Counted from the first letter of the stretch, positions 45,515 through 57,798 are shown. The stretch: 64,000 nt of DNA from Liolophura sinensis (GCF_032854445.1 NC_088307.1:10540001-10604000), one strand, 5' to 3'. Notes: a model not told the origin generated them from the sequence alone. Program-made: numbers and translations.

Positions 45515-45915
45515 ACAGAGAGTTAAACCAGAGCAGCGACGACAGTGTGAGAGATGGCAAATGATCACATGTAACCGGTGAATTACGGCCTCTTGTCAAT
45601 TCACCTCAGTCAGGATTTCAGCCTAACTGTTCATGTAAACGCACAAATAGTAGCAATTTAAACGCTCCCTAACTGTTCATGTAAATGCACAAATAGTAGC
45701 AATTTAAACGCTCCCTAACTGTTCATGTAAATGCACAAATAGTAGCAATTTAAAGGCTCCCTAACTGTTCATGTAAATGCACAAATAGTAGCAATTTAAA
45801 CGCTCCCCTAGCACCATGGCATAAGCAGAATTAGGTAAAAAAAATGCAGTGATGAGCAATTTATTGAACGTCACTGGTCTAGAACCACTCAAAGTGTTTT
45901 GTTGTCATCAGTGGA
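45515..45915 (+). repeat. family C element with internal 46-bp tandem repeat
   Basis: Complete-looking family C sequence in which taactgttcatgtaaatgc ... gcaatttaaacgctccc is repeated about four times (45633-45808). Confidence 0.88.
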
Positions 45916-45924
45916 CTGAGTAGA

Positions 45925-46480
45925 TAAAGACAGAAGCACACGAATGGGGCCCGCGTTTAACCACTCGGCCATACTTTTTCCTGTGGTGTTTGCAACCATC
46001 TTGGCAGCTTTTGGATCAAAACGGCAAATTATGTAACCCACAAAGAAGACATCGTCTTGGAGACTATCTATTACAAGGATTTAAAAGCAGAAGAGAGAAT
46101 TTATTTACGTTGTATCCTGTGATATAAAAAACCATGTAAAATTATAATGGCAAAAAAAAAGAAAAAAAAACAATAGCAAACAAATATATATATAGCATTG
46201 AAATGAATAGAAGACTTTTTAATACATATGTATATTACAAAGTCCTTGATGCATTTTAAGTCGAATAAACACTGAAATGAAGTATATATCAGATGAAAGA
46301 CCATTAAACAATGTACAGGAAAATAATTCGAATTATTTTTTTTAGATTTAGAGTAAAACAGTTCTAAATCATTTATACCCAGGGGGTTTCATTGACGTCA
46401 TATAAATATTTTTTGCTTGAAACTCGTTTCAAGATCCATAGTGCGAAAGCGTTCTATATGAGATCTGTATGTATATGAGT
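45925..46480. other. intergenic, no gene seen
   Basis: Short tRNA-head-like remnant (taaccactcggccatac) near 45.96 kb; otherwise AT-rich. Confidence 0.35.
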
Positions 46481-46484
46481 TTTG

Positions 46485-46600
46485 ATTTTTTTGATTGGTG
46501 TTTTACGCCGTACTCAAGAATATTTCACTTATACGACGGCGGCCAGCATTATGGTGGGTGGAAACACGACCATTCGCAGGTTGCTGAAGGACCTTCCCAC
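46485..46600 (-). repeat. SINE family B fragment
   Basis: Reverse tail and about half the body. Confidence 0.85.
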
Positions 46601-46794
46601 TTACATATAAGTTTTGAATTATGAAATCTGTCAGTCTAGGTGCTTTAAGTGACAAAGGCCTGAGTTGACGTCAATGGTCCCAGTATGTTCAGAAATGACC
46701 ATTGTTCAATCCAAAGTTTCAAATGCACTTCACCAGGTTTAAAAACTAAAAATAAAAATAACTCAAATTATTTTAAGGACAGTGTTTAGTATTA

Positions 46795-46870
46795 AACGTT
46801 GTTTTGGAAATGGATCTTGCGATTATCGACATGGAACGCCCTTTACGGACTACGAATGGTATAGGAATGT
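46795..46870 (+). repeat. dispersed repeat family E fragment
   Basis: ttgcgattatcgacatggaa and neighbouring block. Confidence 0.4.
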
Positions 46871-47015
46871 CGGACTTGACGCTTATATTTAATGGCTTGT
46901 TATCTGACATAAACTTTGTGTTAGTGTTTTCTTTTCCTTTCATTTTTTCTTAACAATTTAATTAACACTTTCTTAATGTTGTAATATTCGCTAGGAATAA
47001 ACCTATTCTTCGGTT

Positions 47016-48130
47016 TTACATGTAACTCTCTATGCCCACCGTAGAATTCTCGGATTTAGATGGGCTTGGCATTTCCAGATAAATGACATTTTTGACTTTT
47101 GAGCCATGCAGTGAAGCTCTGATTTGCATCAGGATGTAAACCGCTGCGGCGCCAAGTCCAAAGGAGAAGTTCAAAAACAAAGGAAAGTTTGATCCGTAAT
47201 GCTTCACACCGTATCCACCAAACCAGCTAGCGAGAAATGACCCAAACCCCATTCCACTCTGAACCACGGCCATCAATGGTCCGTTGATGTCCAGGTATTG
47301 TTCGAACCAGGCTATACCAGAGGGGAACAGAGGTGCCGACAAGAACGCAAAAGTGCACGTATATACCCATAGGAACGCTATGCCTGTAGTAGCGTGGAAC
47401 GCCAACAAACAGGAGGTTATTAGCGTTGCAGTGAGCTCAATTACACACATAACGCGTGGACGAGTCCATTTTGCTACGAGCGCAGAGAAAAGCCGTCCAG
47501 CGGCGAAACACCCCCAGTAGGCTGAATAAAGGAACGTCCCTTGGTGTTTGGTTAGATGAAGTCGGCTTCCTACGACCACCGGAAGTAGGTACGTTGGATA
47601 TGACATTGTCAACCCTGACACGCATGCGTAGAAGAAAAATATAAGGACTGCCATTTGAAAGCCGAATACACTGTGCCCGTTTGAGCAGCTACCAAGAAAA
47701 CGGGAAATTTTCATTTTGGAGCTTTTCTTGTCTTTATTTGGAGCTGCGGTTTCGCTTTTTTCTTGCCTCTGGCTTTTCATCCGTACATGTTGTCCTATCA
47801 CAGCAATATAGAATACGAAAAATGCAGATGCGCACAAAATTCCGAAGGCAGCCATTATTGCATAAGGAATATAGATTCTTGTGTGTGAAAGTGTTAAATT
47901 GGGTATACTGTCATTCAAGGAATTCATCGACGTAAAGTTCTCGGTTTGGTGTAGAGATCCTGTTAGACTTGCTGCTGTTGTTGTTGTGTTTTCCCGGTTT
48001 AAGTGTTTGGACAAGAACGGGCCCGCCATAAGTGGTGCGATGAAAGAACCAAATCCCGTCCCGAAATGCATTGCGTGTAAAGGGGCTGAACTCTTTTCTT
48101 TCCAGATCTGAATCACCATGACATTTCCAC
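47016..48130 (-). CDS. MFSD4B: MFSD4-like copy 2, exon 3 (last exon, stop TAA)
   Basis: Acceptor tttccag|GT. Codes for 371 codons from the GGNVMVIQIW signature to the C-terminal cytosolic tail (SKSENSTVGIESYM). Includes a Lys-rich cytosolic loop before TM7. Confidence 0.95.
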
Positions 48131-51100
48131 CTGGAAAAATGTATATAATACAGTATGGAACATGGAACAATAAATTCTACATCAATGCAAAAAACCCATA
48201 CACCTGGTCACGTGCGAAAGATGGACCTGAACGTGAATGTGTGCTCTTCAAAAGTCATTTTACGAATAACTAGAAAATTCTCCATGTTTTATGATCAAAA
48301 CAAACGGAAATTCACGATATCTACGACACCCCACCCCCAGAAGTCGATGTATTCTTTCACACATGCCTCTCCGTATAGTGAACAGCCCTTACGGTAAAGG
48401 ACCTGGGGAACGTCCGTTGTTTACCCCTGGGTCATTCCGCCCCCATCCCCTCCGTTAAACCTGACATCATCTCTGGAGCACCAACCATTCAGTTAATGAA
48501 TCAGTCAATCATTCATGAAATGGAAACACTCGGGTACATATAGTTGCTGAGTTTGTTGATACAGTGATTGATTAAGGTGAAGTTTGGTATGCCATGTCCT
48601 GATAATGGAATCTGCCATGGACCTGGTGAGTGATTTTACTTACGTAGATACCCTGATTAACAATTACCACATGTTTTACACAAAACTGATTTCATCTTTT
48701 CGGCAGTTTTTAACCGCCTCAGTGGAATATTATTAATATTGCTCAAGTTGTTGTAAACATAACAAGTGAAATTATGCAATGTACTAAACATTGCTAAGTA
48801 CAACATAAAGCCAGACGCATACACTATAACAATTGTTCTCATGACTAAGGTGGAAATCAGTGATACTGCCTATAGGACAATACCACTGAGCTATCTTCCC
48901 TTAACCAATATTCAGATGGCTTAAGGGTGGAGAAAACATAAAAATTACATAAAGTTCAGATGAAAGAGTGCAAAAAATTAGTCGTAAACGTGGTCTTCAA
49001 TATTTTTTCGATTTTTCTTTAAAGAGAAGAAGACACTTGAAAATACCGATTTTTATGGTGGGTATTTGGGACCACCAGTATTAGTCGTTGTGTAATAATG
49101 CTATAAATGATGATAGAACATTATTATTCAAAGACGATGTATACCAAGAAGTGGTCCCAAGTATTCACCATACAAAAATATTTTCAAATACTCTTTCCTC
49201 CTGAAAGAAAAAATTCGAAAAAAAAATTATCAAAGGCCATATTTATAAATAAGTTTTCGCGCTTTTTCATCTAATTTTGGCACCCTTTTTATGTTTTCTT
49301 CTCAAAATCCTCTTTAGTGTGTGCCCGTTCTCGTCTGGTTTCCGCATTACCAATGGTTAAATTTATTTCCTACGCGAATATCAGTCTACATCATAAATCT
49401 TCATAGACTAAATAAAAGTCGAACAGGGCTGATAACTTACAGCATGTGACAATACCACGTGACACGCCTTGGATCATCATCAGAGCTGCCATTAGACCCA
49501 GCATAGGGCACCAGGGAAGGGCAGCCGAGCTTAGAGAGAGCGTCAGCAGACAGACGCAAATAACGATATCAAGTCCACGTGGGTAGCGAGTGCACACGAT
49601 CCCGGCCGCAACCGAGCCGATCGGCACCGCTAGATTTAGACCAATCAGAACTTGGCCTATAGCCTCGAAGTCACAATCGGCAATTTCCGTCAGATCTATG
49701 ATGGTGGCCCCGATGATGGCAGTAAAAATTCCCTTTAATGGAAAGAAAAAAATGAATTGGATAAATTTTGACGAAATATTTGAAAATATATAAACGATAC
49801 AGGGTTGGAATCAGGTAGTAAAACATTCTATGCAATAACTCTAATTACAAGCAGGCTGCATCAATGAGATGTAATTCAGTAGGTCCGGTGGTTGACGTAA
49901 TACAAAAGTATTGTATCTCCGAAAAACAAAACCTTCATGCAGTGTAATGTTTTTTTCAGAGGTACACTAAACCAGCGATATTGGCCAGTTTTAGACATTT
50001 TTTTAAAATCAATTAAATGAAATCAAATCTTTCATGGCAGACCATATTATGTAAAAGACTACAACATAAAACCAGAACAGGGACAACAGTGTGATAATTG
50101 GCCTCTGTCAATGTACCTTGGTTATGGTTTTATTCTAACTGTTAATGCCTACATATACATGTATATATTACATGAACTGTAATGTTATCAAACCTGTGAT
50201 ATATTATCTATCTTAAATAGTTATTTTGAGTATCAGATCCTTGCTGGGATATAAATCGTTGAATAAACAAATAAATAAATAAATATAGCATCGGTTGATG
50301 AAGCTCATGCAGTTCATACAATATCAGTTCATAACGAAAGTAACATACTCACAAAAATAATAGAAAGTCTGCATGGGTCCTGCCTCTACGTATTATGTTA
50401 TTAATTTGCGGAACACCTATTGAAATCGTTCGTATTATTATTAGACCGTTTCACCAGTTGACTTGATATTTTGCGGTAAAATTCCCCTATGCCTAAAATT
50501 GTGCGAACACCTATTTAGGTTTTTTTGGTCACGTAGTTTGGCGGCCATACTGGATTTTATATGAAGTCGTTTCTTAAGAACCAGTGATCTTGATATGCAT
50601 GTTGACCGTTGGTACATGTAGTTACAATAAGTCTGAGAAAATCGTTGACTTCTAGTAAAAATTGTGGAAGATCGCCATTCGTCGAAGTTGTGACGTCACA
50701 ACTAGTTTTGAAATTTGAACTTCTTTTCTACGTATCCCGGTGTATTTTGGGCCTCTGATCCCGGGTGTGTTTCTGTTTTTCATCTATCATTGTAACTTTA
50801 TGAACTTAAAATTTAGTTATGCAATTTTAAGTCAATAGCCTGTAACTTGAAAACTATGAAAGGTAGAAATCTAAAACTTTCACCAGATAGTGGCCTCAAA
50901 CATGTTCATTCCGTAAGTTGGAGACAGATTTGAGCTAAGATCAGTAGAAGCGTTTTAAGGACATCATCGGTTTTTTGGGGGGGCGGGGGGGGGGATTAAA
51001 TATTACTCCCCATTGTCTTAAAATTTAGTTAGACGTCATCTGGACAGATATATAAGCTGTTTACTGGTTAGTTCCTGCTGCACTGTCAATGGCTTCCAAA

Positions 51101-52374
51101 GGCCGTTGTGCGCTTAGATATAGCTATTCTGTCTACCATTTGAGAATGTACATTGATAATTACAGGAGCAAACGACGTGGACCCCGGCCAAAACTGCTTT
51201 GCAGTTCTAGTTGTAAATTAATATTGTAGTATGACACGTTCAACATAATATCCTGTTAGTCTAATACAATCTTTGTGTCGGATTAATAGAATTTTGTGCT
51301 GTATTCGAATAACCTGCTGCAGTAGCAGAACACATTCTACCATCACCCAGACAACAGACTTTCTATTAAAATTAACAGATTAACTTTTTGAGAGTGGTAA
51401 TTACTATTCTACACATCAGGTTGCAGTAACCTAGTTGGTAGCCGTATGTTTCATAAACGGCAGATACGGGGTTCAATCCCAATTCTAGTCATACATGTGA
51501 CTTTAACAACGGTATTCTCGGCATAACTTCACCAATCAGGGCAACTAGGCATACTGGTTACAGCGTTTAGCATCATCCATATAAAGCGGTCAACATATTT
51601 TCGGTCATTAAAATAGTTATTTTTGTCAATGAATGCTGCTAACATCTTCACATTTTTAATACATCTAGGCCAGAGCAAATGTACTCCATAATAAGCCAGG
51701 TTACGGTCTTAGATCTCTTTAACATTGACAAGAAAGGGAAAATGTAAAAACAAAATGCAACAAAAGGTATAAGTTTTCTAGGTAGAATTGTAAAACAAAG
51801 CGGGTCACAAAGTTCTTTAACATTAATCTCTTTAAAGAAGATGTTATTGCAGAAAAAAAATAAAAAATATATATGTGGAAAATGTTGGATCACGGCATTA
51901 AACACCAAATAAATAAATAATAAATACATAAATATTTTGTTTATTTTTTTGATTATTGCTTAACGCCACACTCAAGAATGTCGTGCTAAAATGATGACAG
52001 TAATAATACATACAAAATAAATTTAATAATAACAATAACATATCTATGACATATCAGGCGGGTTTTATTGTAAATTATACTTCATGAATCTGGTATATAT
52101 GACATCGATATAGTGTAACAAGAACTTTTCACTTTCACAAGATTTTGACACGGCGTTAGTCAAGTGAAGTACATAAACCAAGAGAAGGTGTGTTGTGGTG
52201 ATTTGGGCTGAGTATGTGGCACGTATCAAGTGCAATAGCCATACGTTCTGTTCCCTTATTGTGTGACCCGTTACCAATGTAGAATGAGATGAAAAAAAAA
52301 TAACTCACCACAAAAATCCATGTCGTCACAAGGAGCCCTGATTTCAACAGCCGGATATTTTTCACTCTTGTCAT
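47016..52374 (-). CDS. MFSD4B: MFSD4/NaGLT1-like major-facilitator sugar transporter, copy 2 (3 exons)
   Basis: Paralogue of the transporter at 33-38 kb: 490 aa, same exon structure, same family signature (GGNVMVIQIWKEK, HFGTGFGSFIAPLM, AYWGCFAAGRLFSALVAKW, DINGPLMAVVQSGMGFGS). The cytosolic N-terminus is much shorter (about 12 residues before TM1) and the glycosylated loop differs (Thr/Asn-rich), while the helices are well conserved. Probably a plasma-membrane solute carrier with related but not necessarily identical substrate. It lies in the same orientation as copy 1, about 9 kb upstream of it, consistent with tandem duplication. No break or premature stop is seen. Confidence 0.93.
48915..49320. 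repeat. foldback/MITE-like element with long imperfect terminal inverted repeats
   Basis: Left end ggagaaaacataaaaattac ... caatattttttcgattttt pairs with the right end (aaattcgaaaaaaaaatta ... tttttatgttttcttctc). Arms are about 150-170 bp around a centre near 49.1 kb; intron 2 of MFSD4-like copy 2. Confidence 0.75.
49441..49732 (-). CDS. MFSD4B: MFSD4-like copy 2, exon 2 (292 nt; phase 0 to 1)
   Basis: Acceptor ccattaaag|GGA, donor TGCT|GTAAGT. Encodes IFTAIIGATIIDLTEIADC through VPIGSVAAGIVCTRYPRG to RGIVTC. The acceptor has a weak pyrimidine tract, but phase and homology leave no alternative. Confidence 0.94.
50052..50160 (+). repeat. dispersed element family C, diverged fragment
   Basis: cataaaaccagaacagggac, cagtgtgataattgg and attctaactgttaatgcc. 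Confidence 0.55.
50165..51190. other. intron 1 of MFSD4-like copy 2, unique sequence
   Basis: No exon or known repeat seen; contains a 20-bp G-rich run near 50.98 kb. Confidence 0.4.
51205..51400. repeat. MITE-like family D copy
   Basis: aacataatatcctgttagtc and aacagactttctattaaaat blocks shared with the 30.6 and 56.7 kb copies. Confidence 0.5.
51420..51545 (+). repeat. tRNA-headed SINE head
   Basis: taacctagttggtagccg (A-box-like) and ggggttcaatccc (B-box) about 45 bp apart; short body with acggtattctcggcataac. Confidence 0.6.
51890..51985. repeat. SINE family B tail pair, inverted
   Basis: Forward tail (ggcattaaacaccaaataaa) followed by a reverse tail fragment (ttgattattgcttaacgcc). Confidence 0.65.
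52309..52374 (-). CDS. MFSD4B: MFSD4-like copy 2, exon 1 (start codon; ends phase 0)
   Basis: ATG begins MTRVKNIRLLKSGLLVTTWIF; donor GTG|GTGAGT. The LLKSGLLVTTWIFV segment aligns with FKTGIMVFTWTFI of copy 1, which fixes the frame and the donor. Confidence 0.85.
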
Positions 52375-52384
52375 GTCGTATGGA

Positions 52385-53080
52385 GACTTCTATATTAGTA
52401 TCAACTGTACGTCGCTATATCGGTATCAGACGAAGAAGATAACAAAATACTTAGTCACACGGTTTGAAAGAGTGATATCCCCAGACTCTTTGGTCAGATC
52501 TAGGGATAACAGTTGCTGGTTAGCTTTTTTGCACTAATACATCTCTACGCTGCTTTATAATATAGCAATGATAAGCCACATGATCATTGACATATATGTC
52601 TTTGATGTCAGAAATGATTGAAAGTTTATCCTTAAAGTAAATGATGTAGATAAGCATGAAGAGTTAATATATATATACCACCAGGCCACACTCTACGATC
52701 TAGTCCAATCGTTCGCTCACCGGTTCAGTCTGAACTCTTTCTTGCACAGTCGTCAAAGAAAGTGTTTGTGTAACACAAGTGACTATATACGGGGCTTTTT
52801 GCACAAGGAGCATCACTGTGGGTAAGAGGTGAGTTGTTTTAATCAAAACCTAAACAAATAAGCAGTTATATTTAAGTTTGTCGAGACCACGTTAAACGAT
52901 GTCACTTGATAAGCAAGATAGTCTCGCGACACTCGGTTGGATTTGAGTGACGTAGAATCTGCGCTGCCATTGTGATAGCTGAACCGCTAAGCGTGTTTTA
53001 TTTCTTCTAACAATGGACCGTCATTAAATTTGTGGTTTACATCTATACATTAATCACTGACACACAATAAGAATGTTTTG
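52385..53080. other. upstream region of MFSD4-like copy 2
   Basis: 5' UTR/promoter would be expected here; no convincing TATA box or exon could be fixed. Confidence 0.3.
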
Positions 53081-53089
53081 CAATCAGTT

Positions 53090-53180
53090 ACACTAAAAGA
53101 ATTAACCCGTTAAATTTAACAGAAAGTCTGTTCTTGAAAGTATTCTGTTATTGTAGCAGATTGTTGTACGTAGATATTAC
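53090..53180. repeat. MITE-like family D end
   Basis: tttaacagaaagtctgttct and attgtagcagattgttg, as in the 56.6 kb element. Confidence 0.5.
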
Positions 53181-53894
53181 AAATTTCTATTGACTGGATT
53201 TCAGCGTGGAACTTGTGTGCATATCGTGGAGAACTCTAAATTTAAATTAATGCAATTCTGTTTTTGATATTAAATTTAGTATATATTTTAATATATTTAA
53301 TTTAATATTTATTTACTACCATTATCCTAGTTGATCTCTGATTGTGTTTAGCTTAAAGTTTTAAATTCGAATAAGTACACTTCTCTTCTGGTTTTGTGTT
53401 GTTAAACGACTACAGATGTCTAATAAACACTGACCGTGTACTGCAAAATCAGGATTTTACACCGTCAGCACTTCATATTCTTGATAAGAACAAGAGTTCG
53501 AAACTACCACAAGGAAGAAATCTGAGGAGGTTTTCTTGTTTTGTTTTTTTAGCATGTATATATATTCTTCTTATCAGAAAATTCAGCATTTTTACCTATT
53601 ATAATGATTGATTCTTCGTAATTTTAGTCAAAGCTGGGTCACTCAGTTTTAGCTTAGTTTTGTCGGCCCCTCACCAAGGAATTCGAATCCAAGTGTCTCT
53701 GATTCGACTTTGGAAATAAGCCAAGGGGGATGAGGCTGGGTTTATGGCTTAGGCGGATCATTCCAGTCTTCTTCGACTCAAAAACTTGACCACACTCACC
53801 TCTGTGGAAAAAGTACTGAAAAATATGGGGAAACTTCCGATGTCTTCCGATGTTCTTTGTGTCAAAGCTACATAGTCTGTCGGGGCTTCCTTGT

Positions 53895-54010
53895 CCGAGG
53901 GGATTAGCACAATGCTCGGTTTCGTCTCACCATGATGTTGGCCGCTGTCGTATAAGTAAAATTTTCTTGAGTGCGGCGTAAAACACCAGTCAAATAAATA
54001 AATAAATAAA
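53895..54010 (+). repeat. SINE family B 3' part
   Basis: gtttcgtctcaccatgatg to the caaataaataaataaataa tail. Confidence 0.85.
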
Positions 54011-54164
54011 CATAGCCTTTTCCGTCAATCTGCCATTGTGATGTCGATTTGTGGGCATTTGTATCATATGTGTATTATCAGAGAGCAGTGGTCACTTCAG
54101 GCTGGCGAGTGGCGATGGCGAAAGAAAATTAGGCACACCAGCGTGAAATTAATTTATTTATTTA

Positions 54165-54275
54165 ATTAATGGTTTCCTCAAACCATAATGCTGGCCGCCG
54201 TCGTATAAGTGAAATATTCTTGTGTACGGCATAAAACACCAATCAAATAAATAAATAGATAAATAAATAATCGAT
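54165..54275 (+). repeat. SINE family B 3' part
   Basis: ggtttcctcaaaccataatg to the aaataaataaatagataa tail. Confidence 0.85.
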
Positions 54276-54307
54276 GTTTCATTTGTACGACGATGGACAA
54301 CATTATT

Positions 54308-54668
54308 GTGGGTGGAGTGAGTGAATGTGACGTACTTAACATCGTACTTAACAGTTTTTCAATCCTATGACGACGAAAGGGTCCTTTGAATGCATGTGCA
54401 TGTAATGTGCCTCTTTGTTGCAGGACAAATTTCCATCTAGTGCTGATTTAGTGAGACGACTTAACGAAGGCAAGTAAGCAGCTCCACCCAAGCCATTATA
54501 CACTCATATGGGTCAACCAGTCGTTGCCCTACACCCTTCCTGATGAACCCCAAACGCAAAATCTACAACTTTCTGTTTTAAGACCTTAGGTGTGACCCGA
54601 TCAACGATTGATCCTGGATCTACCGCTCCCGAAGCGGACGCTCTACTAACTTAGGCACCGGGGCCGGT
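54308..54668 (-). repeat. SINE family A, near full length
   Basis: Reverse copy; tail gtgagtgaatg, head complement with gatctaccgctcccgaagcg and actaacttaggcaccgggg. Confidence 0.9.
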
Positions 54669-55081
54669 CAAGGGGAAGCCAGCATGAGCTGCTTGAACCC
54701 ATAGCAAAGGTACTGGTGAGAGGCACTTGTCATTGTGTTGCGCTAGTACACTTACCACTCGGCCATGAGACCACAAACAGAGGTTACAGTTTGCTGTACT
54801 ATTCCGTGTATTGTGGCCTGTGCGGTTGCCTGATATCTGCCCTGGGTACATATCAATTGTCTGACGCCAATTATCCGATATGAAATCTTTCAATTAGCGG
54901 TAACGTGTGTATATTTTATGCCAAATATATGAGCGACTGTAGGGTAAGTGTGTGTACAAAAATACAACGCTCTTTTGTCTCCATTTCAAATACCAGTCAA
55001 GTTCATAGATTTACCTGACGTTGCACCTGTCCTGATTACAACGTTGATCTTATTCACCCAGGACCCACCCTTGTACGATCA

Positions 55082-55082
<1 letters not shown>

Positions 55083-55152
<70 letters not shown>
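55083..55152. repeat. AT microsatellite (about 34 units)
   Basis: Uninterrupted (at)n of about 68 bp. Confidence 0.98.
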
Positions 55153-55153
<1 letters not shown>

Positions 55154-55197
55154 TAAAAATAGCTGTTCCTTGGTTATTACAGTCGATGTAGTAAGGG

Positions 55198-55468
55198 GTT
55201 TCAGTTGGTTAGCTCGCTAGCGCAGCGTAATGACCCAGGAGTCTGTTATCAATGCGGTTGATGTGAGTTCAGCTCATGCTGGCTTCCTCTCCGGCCCTAA
55301 GTGGGAAGGTCTGCGAGCAACCTGCGGATGATCGTGGATTTCCCCCGGGCTCTGCCCCGCCGGTTTCCACCCACCATAAAGCTGACCGCCCTCGTACAAG
55401 TGAAATATTCTTGAATACGGCGTAAAGCACCAATGAAATAAATAAATAAATAAATAAATAAATAAATA
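55198..55468 (+). repeat. SINE family B, near full length with long AAAT tail
   Basis: tttcagttggttagctcgct head to an extended (aaat)n tail, likely a young copy. Confidence 0.92.
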
Positions 55469-55844
55469 TTATTTTAGGCTATCATGTTGAGAAATGAGAA
55501 CTGAGAAATGTCGATATTTTGGAGTTTTGTGCGGCTAATATTTTCCTAGCCCTTATACTGAAAAAGTACATTTGCCAGTGTTTGATGACTGTGCTCTTAT
55601 TCGGACGATTGTTATATTCTTGACTGTCCCCCTCCCCCCCACCACCCCCCGAAAAAAATAGGGTTTGATTTTGTGATTTGTTATTCATAACACGTAAACA
55701 TATAACGCACTTAGCACTTGGCTCGATATTCGAATATCCTAAACATAGTTAACACTGTCTTGGAAATTCGAATAACGAATAACTTAGTCGGACTGGATAA
55801 CGAAGATGTAGTTAGCTCTGGGATCGATATCTGAGCCCCTTTCT

Positions 55845-55925
55845 GATTTTATTGATCACTGTTTTACGTTGTATTCAAAAATATTTAACTTGTATAGGAC
55901 GGATGGCAGCAATATGGTCGGAGGA
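55845..55925 (-). repeat. SINE family B fragment
   Basis: Diverged reverse tail (tgttttacgttgtattca) and gcagcaatatggtcggagg. Confidence 0.65.
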
Positions 55926-55929
55926 TATG

Positions 55930-56585
55930 AATTTGCAATATTTGACACCCAAACCCATCTGAGAACATAATTCATAACTTTAATCTAATTACGTTGAATT
56001 ACCTTTCTTAACAACAGAAAACAATCTTAAAACTGGCAGACTGACCCTATTTTGACCTTACGCCAAGGGACGTCACTCTGTTCTAATCTCGTATCTCATA
56101 TTTGCATATGTTCACGGCCTGATTGAAAGCCAGGTGCCGATGGATATGTATGCTAAAGATTTCACAGATATTAACAGACCACTCTTCTTGTGGACGTCAA
56201 GATTCAATGCCTTTTATTGGAAGAAAACGCTCATTAAAGCTGTTGCCTTTGAAACTTTTAAAAATTCACTGAAACTACACCGGAGTTAGACAGATTGAAG
56301 TCAAAATTTAAGGTTTGGACCGCGATCTTCAGAACACCTTCTTCCCTCCTCCACAGATTCAACTCCCTAAAAACAAAGAATATGTAAAAGTTGGGTGTTC
56401 TCATCATGCTGTTATTTATTTTCTTAGAAGAAATGTTATTTACATTGGCTGTTCACCAGGCAAAAACAGAAAGTAAATAAGAGTTCATACACTGCAAAAA
56501 AAACAAAACAAAACAAAACAAAAAAAAAACAAAAAAAAAAACAAAACAAAAAACAAACAAACAAACAAACAAAAAACAAAAAAAA
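55930..56585. other. no gene seen; ends in an A/C low-complexity tract
   Basis: Unique AT-rich sequence, then aaaacaaaac-type low complexity from about 56495. A downstream exon of the - strand gene could hide here but none was identified. Confidence 0.35.
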
Positions 56586-56589
56586 AACA

Positions 56590-56830
56590 AGGTGTTAAAC
56601 TTAACAGAAAGCCTGTTATCTGAGTGATGCTAGAATGATGTTACTGCAGCAGATTATTCTGTTAAACATAGCACACATATTCTATAAAGTCAACACAACT
56701 ATTCTATTGAACAGGATATTGTGTTGAATTTGGCACAAAATTATAATAACACACTGCATTCTAGCAACACTAAGGCAAGACACTTTCTGTTAAAATTGAT
56801 AAAATATTTTTTGAATGTAACACATTTGAA
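56590..56830. repeat. MITE-like family D, most complete copy
   Basis: Left end taaacttaacagaaagcctg ... gatgctagaatga and right end cattctagcaacactaagg ... actttctgttaaaattgat are inverted relative to each other. Confidence 0.75.
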
Positions 56831-57176
56831 AAATAACCTTACATACAAGGAAAATTTAGCAGTGTCATTTGGTATGAGTTAGAACGGAACAGTAATAACA
56901 GCATTTTCTATTTAATAAGATGGACGTTCAACATGCCAATGTGCAGAGTTTGTCGTGTTACGCCTCACGGATTAAAGACAATTTTGATGGTCAATGAGAG
57001 CAATTCTACAAAGAACTGAATATCGGCAATAAGTTGAAAGAAAGAAACAGACTATAGCAATTTTGTCTAGCCAGTTTGACAATCAAAAGACGACAACGGA
57101 AGTTTTGTGAAGCAAATTTCAGATAATCACTTGTTACCAGTTACGGCTTGACTCGACCAAGGGAGATAATTTACAC

Positions 57177-57352
57177 TTACAACGCAGTCTGGAGCACCGA
57201 ATTTGGGGAGTTTGGCTGTATACTGTGTAGAGATAAGACAAGATCGTCATTGAAGTAGACAAGATCTTCCAAAGTCCAGGTATTGCGAAACTCGCTGTTT
57301 TCAACAAGAAAGAGTCTTTCGAAGAAGACCACAGTAGTTCCTATGGACAAAT
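57177..57352 (-). CDS. candidate gene, exon D (phase 1; stop TAA or splice at 57181)
   Basis: Acceptor tttccaacag|AT. Encodes LSIGTTVVFFERLFLVEN, then NTWTLEDLVYFNDDLVLSLH. The final codons TTG TAA coincide with a consensus donor (TT|GTAAGT), so either a stop or another exon follows; no next exon was identified. Confidence 0.55.
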
Positions 57353-57767
57353 CTGTTGGAAAGTCAAAAGGATGAACATTAGAAATACATGTCTCCCTCA
57401 TCAAAACAAACATGCTTACAACACATCCAGTATAGCACGGTCAGAGATATGTCATCTAGTTGCCATTCCAAATTGTCGCTGCACACATCTACGTGTCCAT
57501 AGCCCTAATTACAAAAACATTTGAAGTAAACTTGGTGACCGCTGAACAAAGACGTTGTAGACTAGAACGTTTTTTGCCTTGTTTTATTTCAAAAGTCAAA
57601 ATACATTGATAAACTTACCACAGTGTACGCTGAGCTGTACATTTCTTTAGGCAGTTAAATATGTCTATAGTTTAGCACATTTATACAGTAAAAAATCACC
57701 GCAATTCAGATTTAATTCAGATGTCAATTTATACAGATTATACACAATCTGGCTTTACTTTATTTAA

Positions 57768-57798
<31 letters not shown>

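Noticed and set aside
51420-51490. Isolated tRNA gene with good A- and B-box
   Set aside because: No convincing acceptor stem; followed by SINE-like sequence, so treated as a SINE head.
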